The notes beneath the pieces are model-generated. The model made no database searches. It saw only the letters and a program-made list of their open reading frames with translations, and was not told the origin of the DNA. Shown piece after piece: positions 41,547 to 51,168 of a stretch of DNA of 64,000 nucleotides. The stretch is from DMER64 sp964542305 (GTDB taxonomy: Bacteria > Bacteroidota > Bacteroidia > Bacteroidales > UBA932): contig CAZITX010000006.1 of the NCBI GenBank assembly GCA_964542305.1, positions 1-64,000 on the forward strand. Direction: 5' to 3'. How positions within the stretch are numbered: the stretch's first letter is position 1; every line of letters starts with the position of its first letter. The position numbers and the translations under genes were made by a program.

Positions 41547-42788
41547 CTAGAAATTCAGGATCTTATGAAAATCAAATTCTTCCGGGTTGGGGACGATAGC
41601 TTTGGCGGCTTCGTAATCCGATTCCATAATGTAATCCATGATGTGCTTCATGTAGAACTGGACTTCGTGTGATTTCATATTCACCTGGCGGGCAGGAATC
41701 TTCCCGGTTACAGGATCCTGCAGGTCCTGCAAAAACAACGGGATGATCTTTCCGTTGCCGTCGCGGCAAACCATACAACCGCTTACCCCTTTGATAAAGA
41801 GTTCGTAAACGCCCATTCCCAGCATGGAGCAATACTCCAGGTCAAAGGATTTTGGGGTGATGCAACGTACTTCATAACCAACTTCAACAGGACGGGTTTT
41901 TACCTTAATGCCCAGTTCTGTCATTTTTTTCTCTACCAGGTTGTCTATGATATGTGATTTTGAGATCTTGCCCAGTTCCGGATGTCCGTGTGCATCATAG
42001 GAAAAAGCAATACCGGCATCCTTGACGTCTTTTTCCGAAAGGGACTGGAAGACGCCTTCAGAGATCATGATGCAGCCGTAAGGTATGTTGCGGATCTGGC
42101 GTTTGATCACTGATGATACGATCAGGTTCACGATCTTGTCTATGGTCATCTGGGTCTTGTAGAACATTTCCGATATGATGATCATTGGGAAATGGCAGGA
42201 AGATCCGATCCCGAAAGCCAGGTGACCGGCCGAGCGTCCCATTGCCGTTACTATGAACCAGTTTTCGCTGGTACGGGCGTCTTCATAAACGGTACGTCCC
42301 AGGTCAGTGCCTTGTGCCTTAGCACTCTGGTAGCCGAAAGTGGGAATACCTTCAGGCAGGGGCAAATCGTTATCTATGGTTTTGGGTACGTGGATGTTGG
42401 CAATGTTGTATTCCTTCTGTACCAGGAACTTGGATATGCGGTTAGCTGTAGAGGCCGTATCGTCACCGCCCACCGTAACCAGGAGTTTTACGTTGTTTTC
42501 CTTGAAAAAATCCAGGTTGAAACGTTCTTCAAAATCTTTGTCTGTAGGTTTAAAACGGCTCATACGCAGGTACGATCCGCCCCGGTTGAAGAGCATATCG
42601 GCTTTGTCAAAATCCATATCCTCCTGACGGCATTTCTCTTTACAGAACAATCCGGTATATCCGCCATGCAGTCCAATTACGCGGTATCCCTTGGTAATGA
42701 AAGTTTTTGTGATTGTGCATACTACCGTGTTGATCCCGGGAGCCGGGCCGCCACCGCATAGTATGGCTATTGAAGGTTGTTTTTCCAT
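41547..42788 (-). CDS. 6-phosphofructokinase, diphosphate-dependent type
   Basis: 413 aa. The phosphoryl-donor site reads GGDDTA (Asp where ATP enzymes have Gly in GGDGS), and the substrate site reads PKTIDND (Lys where ATP enzymes have Gly). Both changes mark PPi-dependent, reversible phosphofructokinases. Other motifs: CGGGPAPGINT at the start and AMGRSAGHLAFG. It fits with the ATP-sparing PEP carboxykinase next door. The actual donor is inferred from sequence, not proven. Confidence 0.92.
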   Translation of the reverse strand: MEKQPSIAILCGGGPAPGINTVVCTITKTFITKGYRVIGLHGGYTGLFCKEKCRQEDMDFDKADMLFNRGGSYLRMSRFKPTDKDFEERFNLDFFKENNVKLLVTVGGDDTASTANRISKFLVQKEYNIANIHVPKTIDNDLPLPEGIPTFGYQSAKAQGTDLGRTVYEDARTSENWFIVTAMGRSAGHLAFGIGSSCHFPMIIISEMFYKTQMTIDKIVNLIVSSVIKRQIRNIPYGCIMISEGVFQSLSEKDVKDAGIAFSYDAHGHPELGKISKSHIIDNLVEKKMTELGIKVKTRPVEVGYEVRCITPKSFDLEYCSMLGMGVYELFIKGVSGCMVCRDGNGKIIPLFLQDLQDPVTGKIPARQVNMKSHEVQFYMKHIMDYIMESDYEAAKAIVPNPEEFDFHKILNF

Positions 42789-42833
42789 ATCTGATGTTTT
42801 TAAGAAGCGACAAATTTAGGGAAAAAGCTTTGT

Positions 42834-43478
42834 TTACGGAAATGATACGGCATTAAGTTGCTTCAACCGGCTCCAGATTTTTTGCACGGGGAATCCCATC
42901 ACGTTGAAATAACTGCCCTCAATACGGTCAATACCTATGTATCCAATCCATTCCTGCACCCCGTAGGATCCGGCTTTGTCGTATGGTTTATACCTTTTTA
43001 TATAATAGTCTGTCTCCCGTTCATCCAATTGAGAAAACCAAACGAGTGTCTGATCCTCAAAACCCCCGGAGATTGCAGTATCTTCTCCTGAACGCAGGTA
43101 AACGCCGGTAATAACCTTGTGGCAACGTCCGGAAAGATGTTGCAACATACGGCGTGCGTCTTTTGCCGAGTTGGGTTTTCCCAGCACCGACCAGGTTCCG
43201 TGCTCCTTATCACTTGCAGGGGTGGCAGACTGTATGCCTGTAAAGACAAGCGTATCTGCTGTAATCAGCAATTCATCCCTTTTGAGAATTCGCGGAAAAG
43301 CCAGGGATTTGGACCGGGCCAGCCATAAAGGAATATCGCAGGGTTCCAGGTCTGCGGGGAAATGATCTTCATCCACTCCGTGAACCGGCTGAACGGTGAA
43401 AGGCAAATCCAAGCCCTCCAGAAGGTGTTTTCTGCGGGGAGAAGCCGACCCCAATATTATCTTGTAGTTTGAGTGCAT
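42834..43478 (-). CDS. maf: Maf-like nucleotide pyrophosphatase
   Basis: 214 aa. Starts with YKIILGSASPRRKHLLEGL (the SxSPRR motif), ITADTLVF and LGKPNSAKDARRMLQHLSG. Hydrolyses non-standard or modified NTPs (m5UTP, dTTP or m7GTP in characterised members). About 12-15 extra residues (IQSATPASDKEHGTW) are inserted between TLVF and LGKP, where the family has a short loop. It follows kdsC by 3 bp. Confidence 0.9.
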   Translation of the reverse strand: MHSNYKIILGSASPRRKHLLEGLDLPFTVQPVHGVDEDHFPADLEPCDIPLWLARSKSLAFPRILKRDELLITADTLVFTGIQSATPASDKEHGTWSVLGKPNSAKDARRMLQHLSGRCHKVITGVYLRSGEDTAISGGFEDQTLVWFSQLDERETDYYIKRYKPYDKAGSYGVQEWIGYIGIDRIEGSYFNVMGFPVQKIWSRLKQLNAVSFP

Positions 43479-43481
43479 AGG

Positions 43482-44030
43482 TTATTCCGAAGGAGCTTCC
43501 AGCATATCTTCCGGGACTTCTTCCTTTTCCTTGTACCATTTGCTGTGAAGCCTGAGCGTCTGTTCCACCAGGTCCCTTACACAACCCCTTCCTCCCGGGA
43601 AAGGAGATATATAGCGGGATATGTGACGTACCTCAGGGGCGGCGTCGGCAGGGCAGAAAGGAAGTCCGCATGCTTTCATGGGAGGAATATCGGGGATGTC
43701 ATCCCCGGCATACGCCACCTCGGAAGGATCCAGATCGTATTTTTTGCAAAAATCCAGAAACGGGGGGATCTTGTCACGGGCTCCGGAATAAATGTCTTTG
43801 ACTCCAATGTTCCGGTAACGTTTTTCTACCGAAGGAGAGACTCCTCCGGTGATTATGGCCACGGGATACCCGTGTTCCACGGCAATCCTGATGGCATAGG
43901 CATCACGTGCATAATGGGTTCTGAAAAGATCACCGTCCGGCATAGACATTACACCTCCGTCTGTAAGTACTCCGTCAACGTCAAAAGCAAATGCTTTGAT
44001 CTTATGGAGCTGGCTTTTGTAATTACTCAT
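43482..44030 (-). CDS. kdsC: 3-deoxy-manno-octulosonate-8-phosphate phosphatase (KdsC-like HAD)
   Basis: 182 aa, HAD superfamily without a cap domain. Catalytic DVDGVLTDGG (two Asp), IITGG, KDIYSGARDK and GDDIPDIPPMKACGL. Makes KDO for lipopolysaccharide. The promoter TAACTTTG (44038-44045) ends 7 bases before the ATG, so the mRNA should have almost no leader. It opposes the promoter of the large lipoprotein gene. Confidence 0.9.
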   Translation of the reverse strand: MSNYKSQLHKIKAFAFDVDGVLTDGGVMSMPDGDLFRTHYARDAYAIRIAVEHGYPVAIITGGVSPSVEKRYRNIGVKDIYSGARDKIPPFLDFCKKYDLDPSEVAYAGDDIPDIPPMKACGLPFCPADAAPEVRHISRYISPFPGGRGCVRDLVEQTLRLHSKWYKEKEEVPEDMLEAPSE

Positions 44031-44037
44031 AATGTTG

Positions 44038-44054
44038 CAAAGTTATTATATTTG
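44038..44054. promoter_or_regulatory. Face-to-face -7 boxes of kdsC and the lipoprotein gene
   Basis: Minus-strand TAACTTTG (44038-44045) and plus-strand TATATTTG (44047-44054), one base apart. They are so close that only one polymerase can sit here at a time. Confidence 0.6.
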
Positions 44055-44074
44055 CATCACAAACATACTGGTAT

Positions 44075-46891
44075 ATGCGTAATTTTCGTTTCCCGGGTTT
44101 TGCCTTGTTGTTATTGGCTGCTTCTTTTTTTATTTCCTGCGATAATACAGGAACCACAACCACGTTTGCCGGAAGGGTAACTGATGCAAAGACGGGAAAT
44201 CCCATCAAAGGTGTGTCGGTAACCGTTATGCCATTCAGCCTGGGAGAAGAAACGGATGATGATGGTACGTATACCATAGAATTGCCCCGGACCACTGAAA
44301 ACGTATACCTGGTATTCAGTATCCCCGGGTATGACAGCTGGCAAACGGAATCCATGCCACTTTCTCCCAAAAGAAAAAACCTCTATACCATAGATGTATC
44401 CTTGGAACCCCGCATAGCAATAGCCGTACTTTCTTCAAATACAGTTGATTTTGAGGCCGGTGCCGTATCTGTGGAACGTATCCTTACCAATTCGGGCAGT
44501 GACACGCTGCGCTGGAATTTTTTGGACCTTTATTTTCCGGAATGGCTGACTGTGGATCCGCTTGACGGGGTTTTGCTAATGGATGGATCCCAAACGATAA
44601 CTTTTCATTGTGATAGGACCGGTTTGCCGATTGGGGACCAAAGTGCTGAAATTCAATTGGTAGGGGGGCAAACTCCACTGACCGTGGAAGTGCTGCTGCT
44701 GGTAGAAGGAGCCGTCTTGTCCGTCAAGGACACGGAATTTGATTTTGGGGAAGAAGAAACACAGATGCAGACAACCCTTTCAAACCCGGGTAACATTCCC
44801 CTGGAATGGCATTTGGAAGAATCATTGCCTGCCTGGCTCTCCTGGGATCCGGGTGTGAGCGGGAGCGTTCCGGCAGGGGAAGACAGACTGATAACCGTAA
44901 TTGCTGACCGTTCCGCAATGGATTACGGGAACTATAGTTTCAGCACCAGACTCTTATCAAACGGTGGGGATACTTCATATGTCTTTTCCATAGCAAAAAC
45001 ACAGGACCTGATACAGGTTGCACCTCAATCAATCGATTTCGGGACACAGGACACGGAACGGTCTTTTACCGTTTCCAGGCTTTCGGGAATTTACGACGTT
45101 CCATTTACCGTTACTTGCGAAGATCCGCTTTTAGGTTTGTCTGCGGCAGAAGGAAGCATAACGCGAGAGGTCAATGAGGCAGAAATTCTTATTACTCTGG
45201 ACCGGGAAAACATCCCGGCAGGGAAATCCGAAAGCGTAATTTTGGTCAATGCTCCGGACCAACAATTTACCGTACTGGTCACGTATTCAACGGCGGCCGT
45301 ACAGCCCCAGGTAAGCACAGACGGATTTGGACTGGATAAGGAATACCGGGTGCATTTCAAAGGGACACTGGTAAGCAACGGGGGAGGATCCGTCCTTCAG
45401 CACGGACATTGCTGGGGAACGAATCCCAATCCGGACACTGACAACGGATACTACTCACAACTTGGATCTGCCGGGGAAGGGCAAACGTTTGTTTCTTACC
45501 CGGAAACGATGCCTCAGGCAGGAACTACCTGGTATTACAGGGCTTATGCCACAAATGAGATGGGAACTTCTTACGGGGAAACGCAAACGTTGCAATACAA
45601 TCCTCCTGTATTAACAAATCCTGTAATTGTTTACAATGCATTCTCCAATTCACTTGTTTATAGGGTAACGGCAACTTCACAAACACCGCTTAACGAGCGT
45701 GGATTTGTGTGGAATACTACCGGTCAGGTTCCCGTTTTGGGTCAGGACAGTGAGACACGGCTTAGTCCGGAGGCTCCTGCATTTTTTTATACATTGAATG
45801 CACCGCAAAAAGGTACCCGGTATACCATGCGTGCTTTTGCCGTAAATGAATCCGGTTTAACTTATTCAGATACCACTTCCTATTATCTGGATATTGAATT
45901 GCCACAAATAGTGACATTAAAAGCGGGCGAAACCGTAAATGCAGATTTATATAGTGCTTCAATAATAGGAAGTATAGCGAAATTGGGATCGGAACCGGTG
46001 CTTGCATACGGACATTGTTGGAGTACAGCGGAGAATCCGACTGTGGAAGACGATAACACCCAATTTACGCAAACGGAAAATCCGGGTGATTTTGTTTCAA
46101 ATATCACCGGATTAATGCTTAATACAACGTATTACGTGCGAGCCTATATACAAACAAGCCGCGATATATATTACGGGGAACAGGTAGACTTCAGTACATT
46201 AAATGATGAGGGAATTGTAGTGTCAGAGGGTATGAAAATGTACATTACCACCAATGCCGTCCCAAAAGCCTACGAATGGACGGGACGTGTTCCAGGTCTT
46301 ACTGTATCCAACGGAATTACCTACAATACCGGTAATAAACCCAAAGGTACTATTGCCGCCATATCTTTCAACGGCAGCAGCGGCTATTTGCTGAGCCGTT
46401 ATTACAACCCGTTATCAGGAGCCGACCGTGGCACGTTTAATTTTTGGATGCGTTTCCGCAACAAAATGAACAAGTCCCTGGTATATCCCTTCTTCGGTTC
46501 CGTTTCCGAAGGCGGATTTTACGTAGAAATCCGTCACAATGGCACAGACTGGGTACTGACCTTATGCCTGGGTCCGGACAAAGAGACGTATGTCATTCCC
46601 TTGCCTTCCTATGCGGGAATGGATATTACTGATTTTTTGGGAGTAAGCTGGCATATGATGTCTATAGTTTCAAACGGTACTTCCATGACCGTATACCTGG
46701 ACGGTATGAACCTCTATACGGAACCTATGGAAATGTCTTTTGGTGTACAGGATGATTTTGTGATAGGGGCCAATGCCCTGAACGGAACAACACTGAATAC
46801 GTTCCTGCCGGCCGATATGGCCTGTCTGCGTTTTTACGATCGTGTGCTTACCGATTCGGAGATAGCACAGATCTTCAATGCCGGTCAATGA
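44075..46891 (+). CDS. Large multidomain surface lipoprotein with C-terminal LamG-like domain
   Basis: 938 aa. Lipoprotein signal (SFFISC, Cys about residue 24). A carboxypeptidase-regulatory-like domain (about 30-105: FAGRVTDAKTGNPIKGVSVTV). Three or four BACON/ASH-like domains (about 110-410: EAGAVSVERILTNSGSDTLRWNF, IQVAPQSIDFGTQDTERSF). Three FN3-like units marked by GHCWGT, GFVWNT and GHCWST. A concanavalin-like LamG domain at about 720-938 (FNFWMRFRN, YVEIRHNGTDW, MACLRFYDRVLTDSEIAQIFNAG). Probably binds glycans or host proteins outside the cell. No SusC/D pair is nearby. Confidence 0.82.
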   Translation: MRNFRFPGFALLLLAASFFISCDNTGTTTTFAGRVTDAKTGNPIKGVSVTVMPFSLGEETDDDGTYTIELPRTTENVYLVFSIPGYDSWQTESMPLSPKRKNLYTIDVSLEPRIAIAVLSSNTVDFEAGAVSVERILTNSGSDTLRWNFLDLYFPEWLTVDPLDGVLLMDGSQTITFHCDRTGLPIGDQSAEIQLVGGQTPLTVEVLLLVEGAVLSVKDTEFDFGEEETQMQTTLSNPGNIPLEWHLEESLPAWLSWDPGVSGSVPAGEDRLITVIADRSAMDYGNYSFSTRLLSNGGDTSYVFSIAKTQDLIQVAPQSIDFGTQDTERSFTVSRLSGIYDVPFTVTCEDPLLGLSAAEGSITREVNEAEILITLDRENIPAGKSESVILVNAPDQQFTVLVTYSTAAVQPQVSTDGFGLDKEYRVHFKGTLVSNGGGSVLQHGHCWGTNPNPDTDNGYYSQLGSAGEGQTFVSYPETMPQAGTTWYYRAYATNEMGTSYGETQTLQYNPPVLTNPVIVYNAFSNSLVYRVTATSQTPLNERGFVWNTTGQVPVLGQDSETRLSPEAPAFFYTLNAPQKGTRYTMRAFAVNESGLTYSDTTSYYLDIELPQIVTLKAGETVNADLYSASIIGSIAKLGSEPVLAYGHCWSTAENPTVEDDNTQFTQTENPGDFVSNITGLMLNTTYYVRAYIQTSRDIYYGEQVDFSTLNDEGIVVSEGMKMYITTNAVPKAYEWTGRVPGLTVSNGITYNTGNKPKGTIAAISFNGSSGYLLSRYYNPLSGADRGTFNFWMRFRNKMNKSLVYPFFGSVSEGGFYVEIRHNGTDWVLTLCLGPDKETYVIPLPSYAGMDITDFLGVSWHMMSIVSNGTSMTVYLDGMNLYTEPMEMSFGVQDDFVIGANALNGTTLNTFLPADMACLRFYDRVLTDSEIAQIFNAGQ

Positions 46892-46892
46892 C

Positions 46893-48158
46893 CTAACGCC
46901 TGTAGATCATGTATTGATTCCAGTCACTGAATACCTTTAGGTGTTTTCCCTTAACCAGCAATACATGATTTCCCATACCGTTTAAATGAAAATCAGCCAA
47001 TGGTTGCTCCAATTGGAGTTTCATCTGTGTACGGCATTTGTAATCTGTGTGTTCCGATTCAACGGTAACTCCTTGCGAAACAAAAAAACGTTCCAGCCTT
47101 TTCCCGATCCATTTAACGATGGTATAGGGTTCCCCCGGAGTGAAATATCCTTCAACACCCACACTCACACCGGACTCAAAATGGGAATTGAAAGCATAGT
47201 CTTGTGGCATGGAAAACGGGACACTGCAATGGGCAATATCTATGGTGTTTTGTTCCCGGTCAAAATCTATGGGATTGGCCATAAAAACGGGTTCTCCTGT
47301 CAATTCTCCGGCAAAGATCATGGACAACAGGGAAGGTAAGTCTCCCTCACAGGCCGCCGGAATACCCTCCTGGTTGAATAGTGCAAGTGCAGTACAAGCC
47401 GTTACATTACATTCATTTAGAAGATTAAAACACTTGATTGTTAATGCGTTGCATGAATGATACACCAGAAGATCATCCAATGATTGGTACATTCTTACTG
47501 AATCGTATACGTCCTCCTTGGTGCAATGGGTCATACCGGAAGCGTTTTTCAGGATTTTCTGGTAAATGGTAACGTTGTCCCGGCTGAGTTTGGTGTGCTG
47601 TTTGTAACTATCCACAAGAGATGCAATATCAATACTTTGAAAATGCATACCGAACATACGGGTCAGGGCTTCTGAATCCACATGGTTTGATAAGAGCCAC
47701 GGAGATGGACCCCCAATAAGTGCTATGTGTATTTTCTTTAGCTTACGCACCGTATGTTGCATGCGGTAAAACACCTCCATCATTTCCGGTTGAATCTCAT
47801 TTTCGGAAAAGATCATAGGCACATTCAACTTACCCTCTGAAAAGTAAGTAGCCAACTCCAGGGCGGCAGGCAGTGAATTGTGCATATGGTCGTACAGGAA
47901 AATCAGTGGCAGTGGCAGGGAATAGGAATAACTCTGAAATATTTCCTCGCATCCGCCGGACGCAATAAAAGGGAGGTAAATTTTATCGGGATCGGCAAAG
48001 TGATCCGCAGAAATTTTATTGTAAGGAATTACCGATAGCTTGAAACGTTCCTCGAGCGATTCAAGCAAAGACCTTCTTGATTCAGCCAAAACACGGAATT
48101 CCTGTAATGGAGAATAGAAGAAAATCAGTTCCAGTTTAAGCTTCCGGGGTTCCATCAC
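46893..48158 (-). CDS. L-fucose/L-arabinose isomerase-fold protein
   Basis: 421 aa. Only the second half matches a known pattern: TACTALALFNQEGIPAACEGDLPSLLSM, GEPVFMANPIDFD, NTIDIAHCSVPF resemble the C-terminal domains of fucose/arabinose isomerases, including a Glu in CEGD and a His in AHC that bind the metal there. The first half is closer to the N-terminal substrate domain. Known isomerases are longer (about 500-590 aa). No other sugar-catabolism gene is adjacent, so the substrate is unknown. Overlaps the DUF3467 gene by 23 bp. Confidence 0.65.
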   Translation of the reverse strand: MMEPRKLKLELIFFYSPLQEFRVLAESRRSLLESLEERFKLSVIPYNKISADHFADPDKIYLPFIASGGCEEIFQSYSYSLPLPLIFLYDHMHNSLPAALELATYFSEGKLNVPMIFSENEIQPEMMEVFYRMQHTVRKLKKIHIALIGGPSPWLLSNHVDSEALTRMFGMHFQSIDIASLVDSYKQHTKLSRDNVTIYQKILKNASGMTHCTKEDVYDSVRMYQSLDDLLVYHSCNALTIKCFNLLNECNVTACTALALFNQEGIPAACEGDLPSLLSMIFAGELTGEPVFMANPIDFDREQNTIDIAHCSVPFSMPQDYAFNSHFESGVSVGVEGYFTPGEPYTIVKWIGKRLERFFVSQGVTVESEHTDYKCRTQMKLQLEQPLADFHLNGMGNHVLLVKGKHLKVFSDWNQYMIYRR

Positions 48159-48450
48159 CGAAATGTAAAGGAATGTTGGGCATTCCCGATCCGGAAAGAT
48201 TGATTTTACCGAAATGCTCTTCGTATTTTCTGAGGTTATCCTGTAGTGCGTTGAAGAATCTTTTGGCGTGTTCAGGAGTCATAACAATCCTGTTCTGGAC
48301 CTTTGCCTTGGCAATGCCGGGCATCATTCGAATGAAATCGAATACGAATTCACTGCTGGAATGCGTGATGATTGCCAGGTTTGAATAGCATCCCTGGGCA
48401 ACGTCTTCAGGCAATTCAATATTGATTTCTTTCTTTGGTTTTTGTTCCAT
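48136..48450 (-). CDS. DUF3467 protein
   Basis: 104 aa. Contains NIELPEDVAQGCYSNLAIITHSSSEFVFDFIRMMPGIAKAKVQNRIVMTPEHAKRFFNAL, split here only by family motifs, which is the whole DUF3467 domain. Start chosen at 48450, where MEQKPKKEINIELPE begins; a longer ORF from 48510 runs through the promoter. The role is unknown; structures of this family suggest a compact alpha/beta dimer. Divergent from valS. Confidence 0.82.
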   Translation of the reverse strand: MEQKPKKEINIELPEDVAQGCYSNLAIITHSSSEFVFDFIRMMPGIAKAKVQNRIVMTPEHAKRFFNALQDNLRKYEEHFGKINLSGSGMPNIPLHFGDGTPEA

Positions 48451-48469
48451 AGCCTTATCTTTTATAATG

Positions 48470-48495
48470 CAAAAGTAGTATTTTTTATATATTTG
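48470..48495. promoter_or_regulatory. Face-to-face -7 boxes of the DUF3467 gene and valS
   Basis: Minus-strand TACTTTTG (48470-48477) and plus-strand TATATTTG (48488-48495), 10 bp apart. Leaders are about 20 bases on both sides. Confidence 0.55.
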
Positions 48496-48516
48496 CGTCT
48501 TATTCCCCAAAAGTAT

Positions 48517-51168
48517 ATGGAACTACCTGCAATATACGATCCCTCAGCTACAGAAGATAAGTGGTACAGTTACTGGTTAAAGCACCGTTATTTCCATTCT
48601 AAGCCCGATGAGCGGCCCAAATACAGTGTGGTGATCCCGCCCCCTAATGTAACCGGAGTGCTCCACATGGGGCACATGCTCAACAATACCATCCAGGACG
48701 TACTTGTAAGACGGGCCCGCATGCAAGGTAAAAACACCTGTTGGGTACCGGGAACCGACCATGCTTCCATAGCTACTGAAGCCAAAGTAGTTGCCCTTTT
48801 AAAAGAAAAAGGAATAAAAAAGACCGACATATCAAGGGAGGAATTCCTGGAATATGCCTGGGCCTGGAAAGAAAAACACGGCAACATCATTTTGGAACAG
48901 TTGAAAAAGCTGGGCGCTTCCTGTGACTGGGACCGTACCAATTTTACGATGAACCCGGATATGAGCCGTGCCGTTACGGATACCTTTGTACATCTTTATA
49001 ACGAAGGGTTGATCTACCGCGGAGTACGTATGGTGAACTGGGATCCCCAGGGGAAAACGGCCGTTAGTGATGAAGAAGTCATTCACAGGGAAGTCAACGA
49101 AAAATTGTATTACCTGCGGTATTTTTTTAGCGACAACGGAAAACGCAGCGACAACTATTTGTCTGTGGCCACCACAAGGCCCGAAACCATTATGGCCGAT
49201 GTGGCCGTATGCGTGAATCCCGGGGACGAAAGGTATTCCGGACTGATTGGGAAAAAAGTCCTGATCCCATTAATTGACAAAGAGATCCCTGTAATTGCGG
49301 ATGATTACGTGACTATGGATTTCGGGACGGGCTGTTTGAAGATTACACCCGCTCATGATCCCAACGACTATGAAATAGGATTGCGTCACAAATTACCCGT
49401 AATAGACATCATTGATCCGGACGGCACCCTGAACCATCAGGCACAGATCCTGGTAGGGGAGGACCGTTTTGCCGCACGCAAAAAAATCCGTACCATGCTA
49501 CAGGAATCCGGCTGCCTGGAGAAAGAAGAACCGTATGTCACACAGGTGGGCTTTTCCGAACGGACCAACGCAGTTATTGAGCCGAGGCTTTCGCTGCAGT
49601 GGTTCTTAAAACTGGAAGTGCCTGCAAAAAAAGCATTAGCGTATGTGGAAGACGGGCGGGTAAAACTGATCCCCGATAAATACCGCAACACCTACCGCCA
49701 TTGGATGGAAACAGCACGGGACTGGTGCATATCCCGCCAATTGTGGTGGGGACAGCAGATCCCTGCCTGGTACCTGCCAAGCGGTGAAATCATCGTGGCC
49801 GCCACGGCGGAAGAGGCCCTGAAACTGGCCCGGAAAAAAGATCCCTCTCTTACTGAAGAGGACCTGAAACAGGATCCCGATGTGGTAGATACCTGGTTCT
49901 CTTCCTGGCTATGGCCCATTTCTGTGTTTGATCCCGGGAAGCCCGGTCATCCCAAAAAAACACCCAATGAAGAACTGGCCTATTATTACCCTACTGACGA
50001 TTTGGTAACAGCTCCAGACATCCTATTCTTCTGGGTTGCCCGCATGATCATGGCCGGAGATATGTATTGCCAGGAGAAACCGTTTTCCAACGTATACCTT
50101 ACCGGAATGGTACGGGACAAAATGGGACGGAAAATGTCCAAATCACTGGGCAATTCCCCGGACCCCATAGAACTGATGAACAAATACGGAGCCGATGGGG
50201 TTCGTATGGGTTTGATGTTGTGCACTTCTGCCGGGAACGACATTTTATTTGACGAAAGCCAGGTGGAACAAGGACGGAATTTTTGCAACAAAATCTGGAA
50301 TGCTTACAGGCTGGTTCGTTCCTGGAAACGGGACACCACCTTACCATTGGAAGAGACTTCCGGACAGGCCATTAAATGGTTCCGCCAATTATTGGCGTCC
50401 ACAAGGGTCGAAGCCGATGATCTCTTTTCCAAGTTCCGTCTGTCGGAAACCCTGATGCTGCTTTACAAACGCTTCTGGGATGACTTTTGTTCCTGGTACC
50501 TGGAGATCATAAAGCCTGCAGGTAATGGAAAGAAAAAAATTGATGCGGCTACTTACGATACGACCCTGGAATTTTTCGATATTCTTCTGCATATGCTGCA
50601 TCCCTTTATGCCCTTTATTACTGAAGAATTGTGGCAGAACCTTTATGAACGCCGGGACGGAGAAAGTATCATGGTTTCTACGGTTCCCGGTACCGGTTCA
50701 TTCAAGCAGGAAGAGCTGGAAGATTTTGCCCGTTTACAGGAATTGATCGTTTCAATCAGGGGTTTGCGGCAAAAAAAGCAAATACCCGGAAAAACAGAAT
50801 TGAAACTCTATGTTAAAGGTAAATTTGCCGGTAACCTTTACGGTATTGCCAAACGTATGGGAGGACTGCAAGAAGTTGTACCTGTAACAGAAACTCCCGG
50901 CGATGGCAATGTGTATTCGTTCCTGATAGGGACGACTGAATTTTTCATTCCCCTGGGAGAACTTCTGGATACAAAAGAAGAACGTTCCAAGATCAACGGG
51001 GAACTGGAGTACTACCATAATTTCCTGGCCGGTGTTGAAAAGAAACTCAACAACCCCAATTTTGTTCAACGGGCCCCGGAGCAGGTAGTAGCTACCGAAC
51101 AGAAAAAACGTTCGGACGCTTTGGCAAAAATTGCCGCACTTGAGCAGCAATTATCATCATTACAATGA
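48517..51168 (+). CDS. valS: Valyl-tRNA synthetase
   Basis: 883 aa. Class I signatures: PPPNVTGVLHMGHMLNN (HIGH region HMGH) and KMSKSLGNSP (KMSKS). An editing domain (ATTRPETIMADVAV), the anticodon-binding domain and a C-terminal coiled coil (ELEYYHNFLAGVEKKLNNPNFVQRAP to the end). Start at 48517 because MELPAIYDPSATEDKWY is the typical beginning; the in-frame ATG at 48442 lies upstream of the promoter. Stop overlaps the next gene by 4 bp (ATGA). Confidence 0.96.
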   Translation: MELPAIYDPSATEDKWYSYWLKHRYFHSKPDERPKYSVVIPPPNVTGVLHMGHMLNNTIQDVLVRRARMQGKNTCWVPGTDHASIATEAKVVALLKEKGIKKTDISREEFLEYAWAWKEKHGNIILEQLKKLGASCDWDRTNFTMNPDMSRAVTDTFVHLYNEGLIYRGVRMVNWDPQGKTAVSDEEVIHREVNEKLYYLRYFFSDNGKRSDNYLSVATTRPETIMADVAVCVNPGDERYSGLIGKKVLIPLIDKEIPVIADDYVTMDFGTGCLKITPAHDPNDYEIGLRHKLPVIDIIDPDGTLNHQAQILVGEDRFAARKKIRTMLQESGCLEKEEPYVTQVGFSERTNAVIEPRLSLQWFLKLEVPAKKALAYVEDGRVKLIPDKYRNTYRHWMETARDWCISRQLWWGQQIPAWYLPSGEIIVAATAEEALKLARKKDPSLTEEDLKQDPDVVDTWFSSWLWPISVFDPGKPGHPKKTPNEELAYYYPTDDLVTAPDILFFWVARMIMAGDMYCQEKPFSNVYLTGMVRDKMGRKMSKSLGNSPDPIELMNKYGADGVRMGLMLCTSAGNDILFDESQVEQGRNFCNKIWNAYRLVRSWKRDTTLPLEETSGQAIKWFRQLLASTRVEADDLFSKFRLSETLMLLYKRFWDDFCSWYLEIIKPAGNGKKKIDAATYDTTLEFFDILLHMLHPFMPFITEELWQNLYERRDGESIMVSTVPGTGSFKQEELEDFARLQELIVSIRGLRQKKQIPGKTELKLYVKGKFAGNLYGIAKRMGGLQEVVPVTETPGDGNVYSFLIGTTEFFIPLGELLDTKEERSKINGELEYYHNFLAGVEKKLNNPNFVQRAPEQVVATEQKKRSDALAKIAALEQQLSSLQ

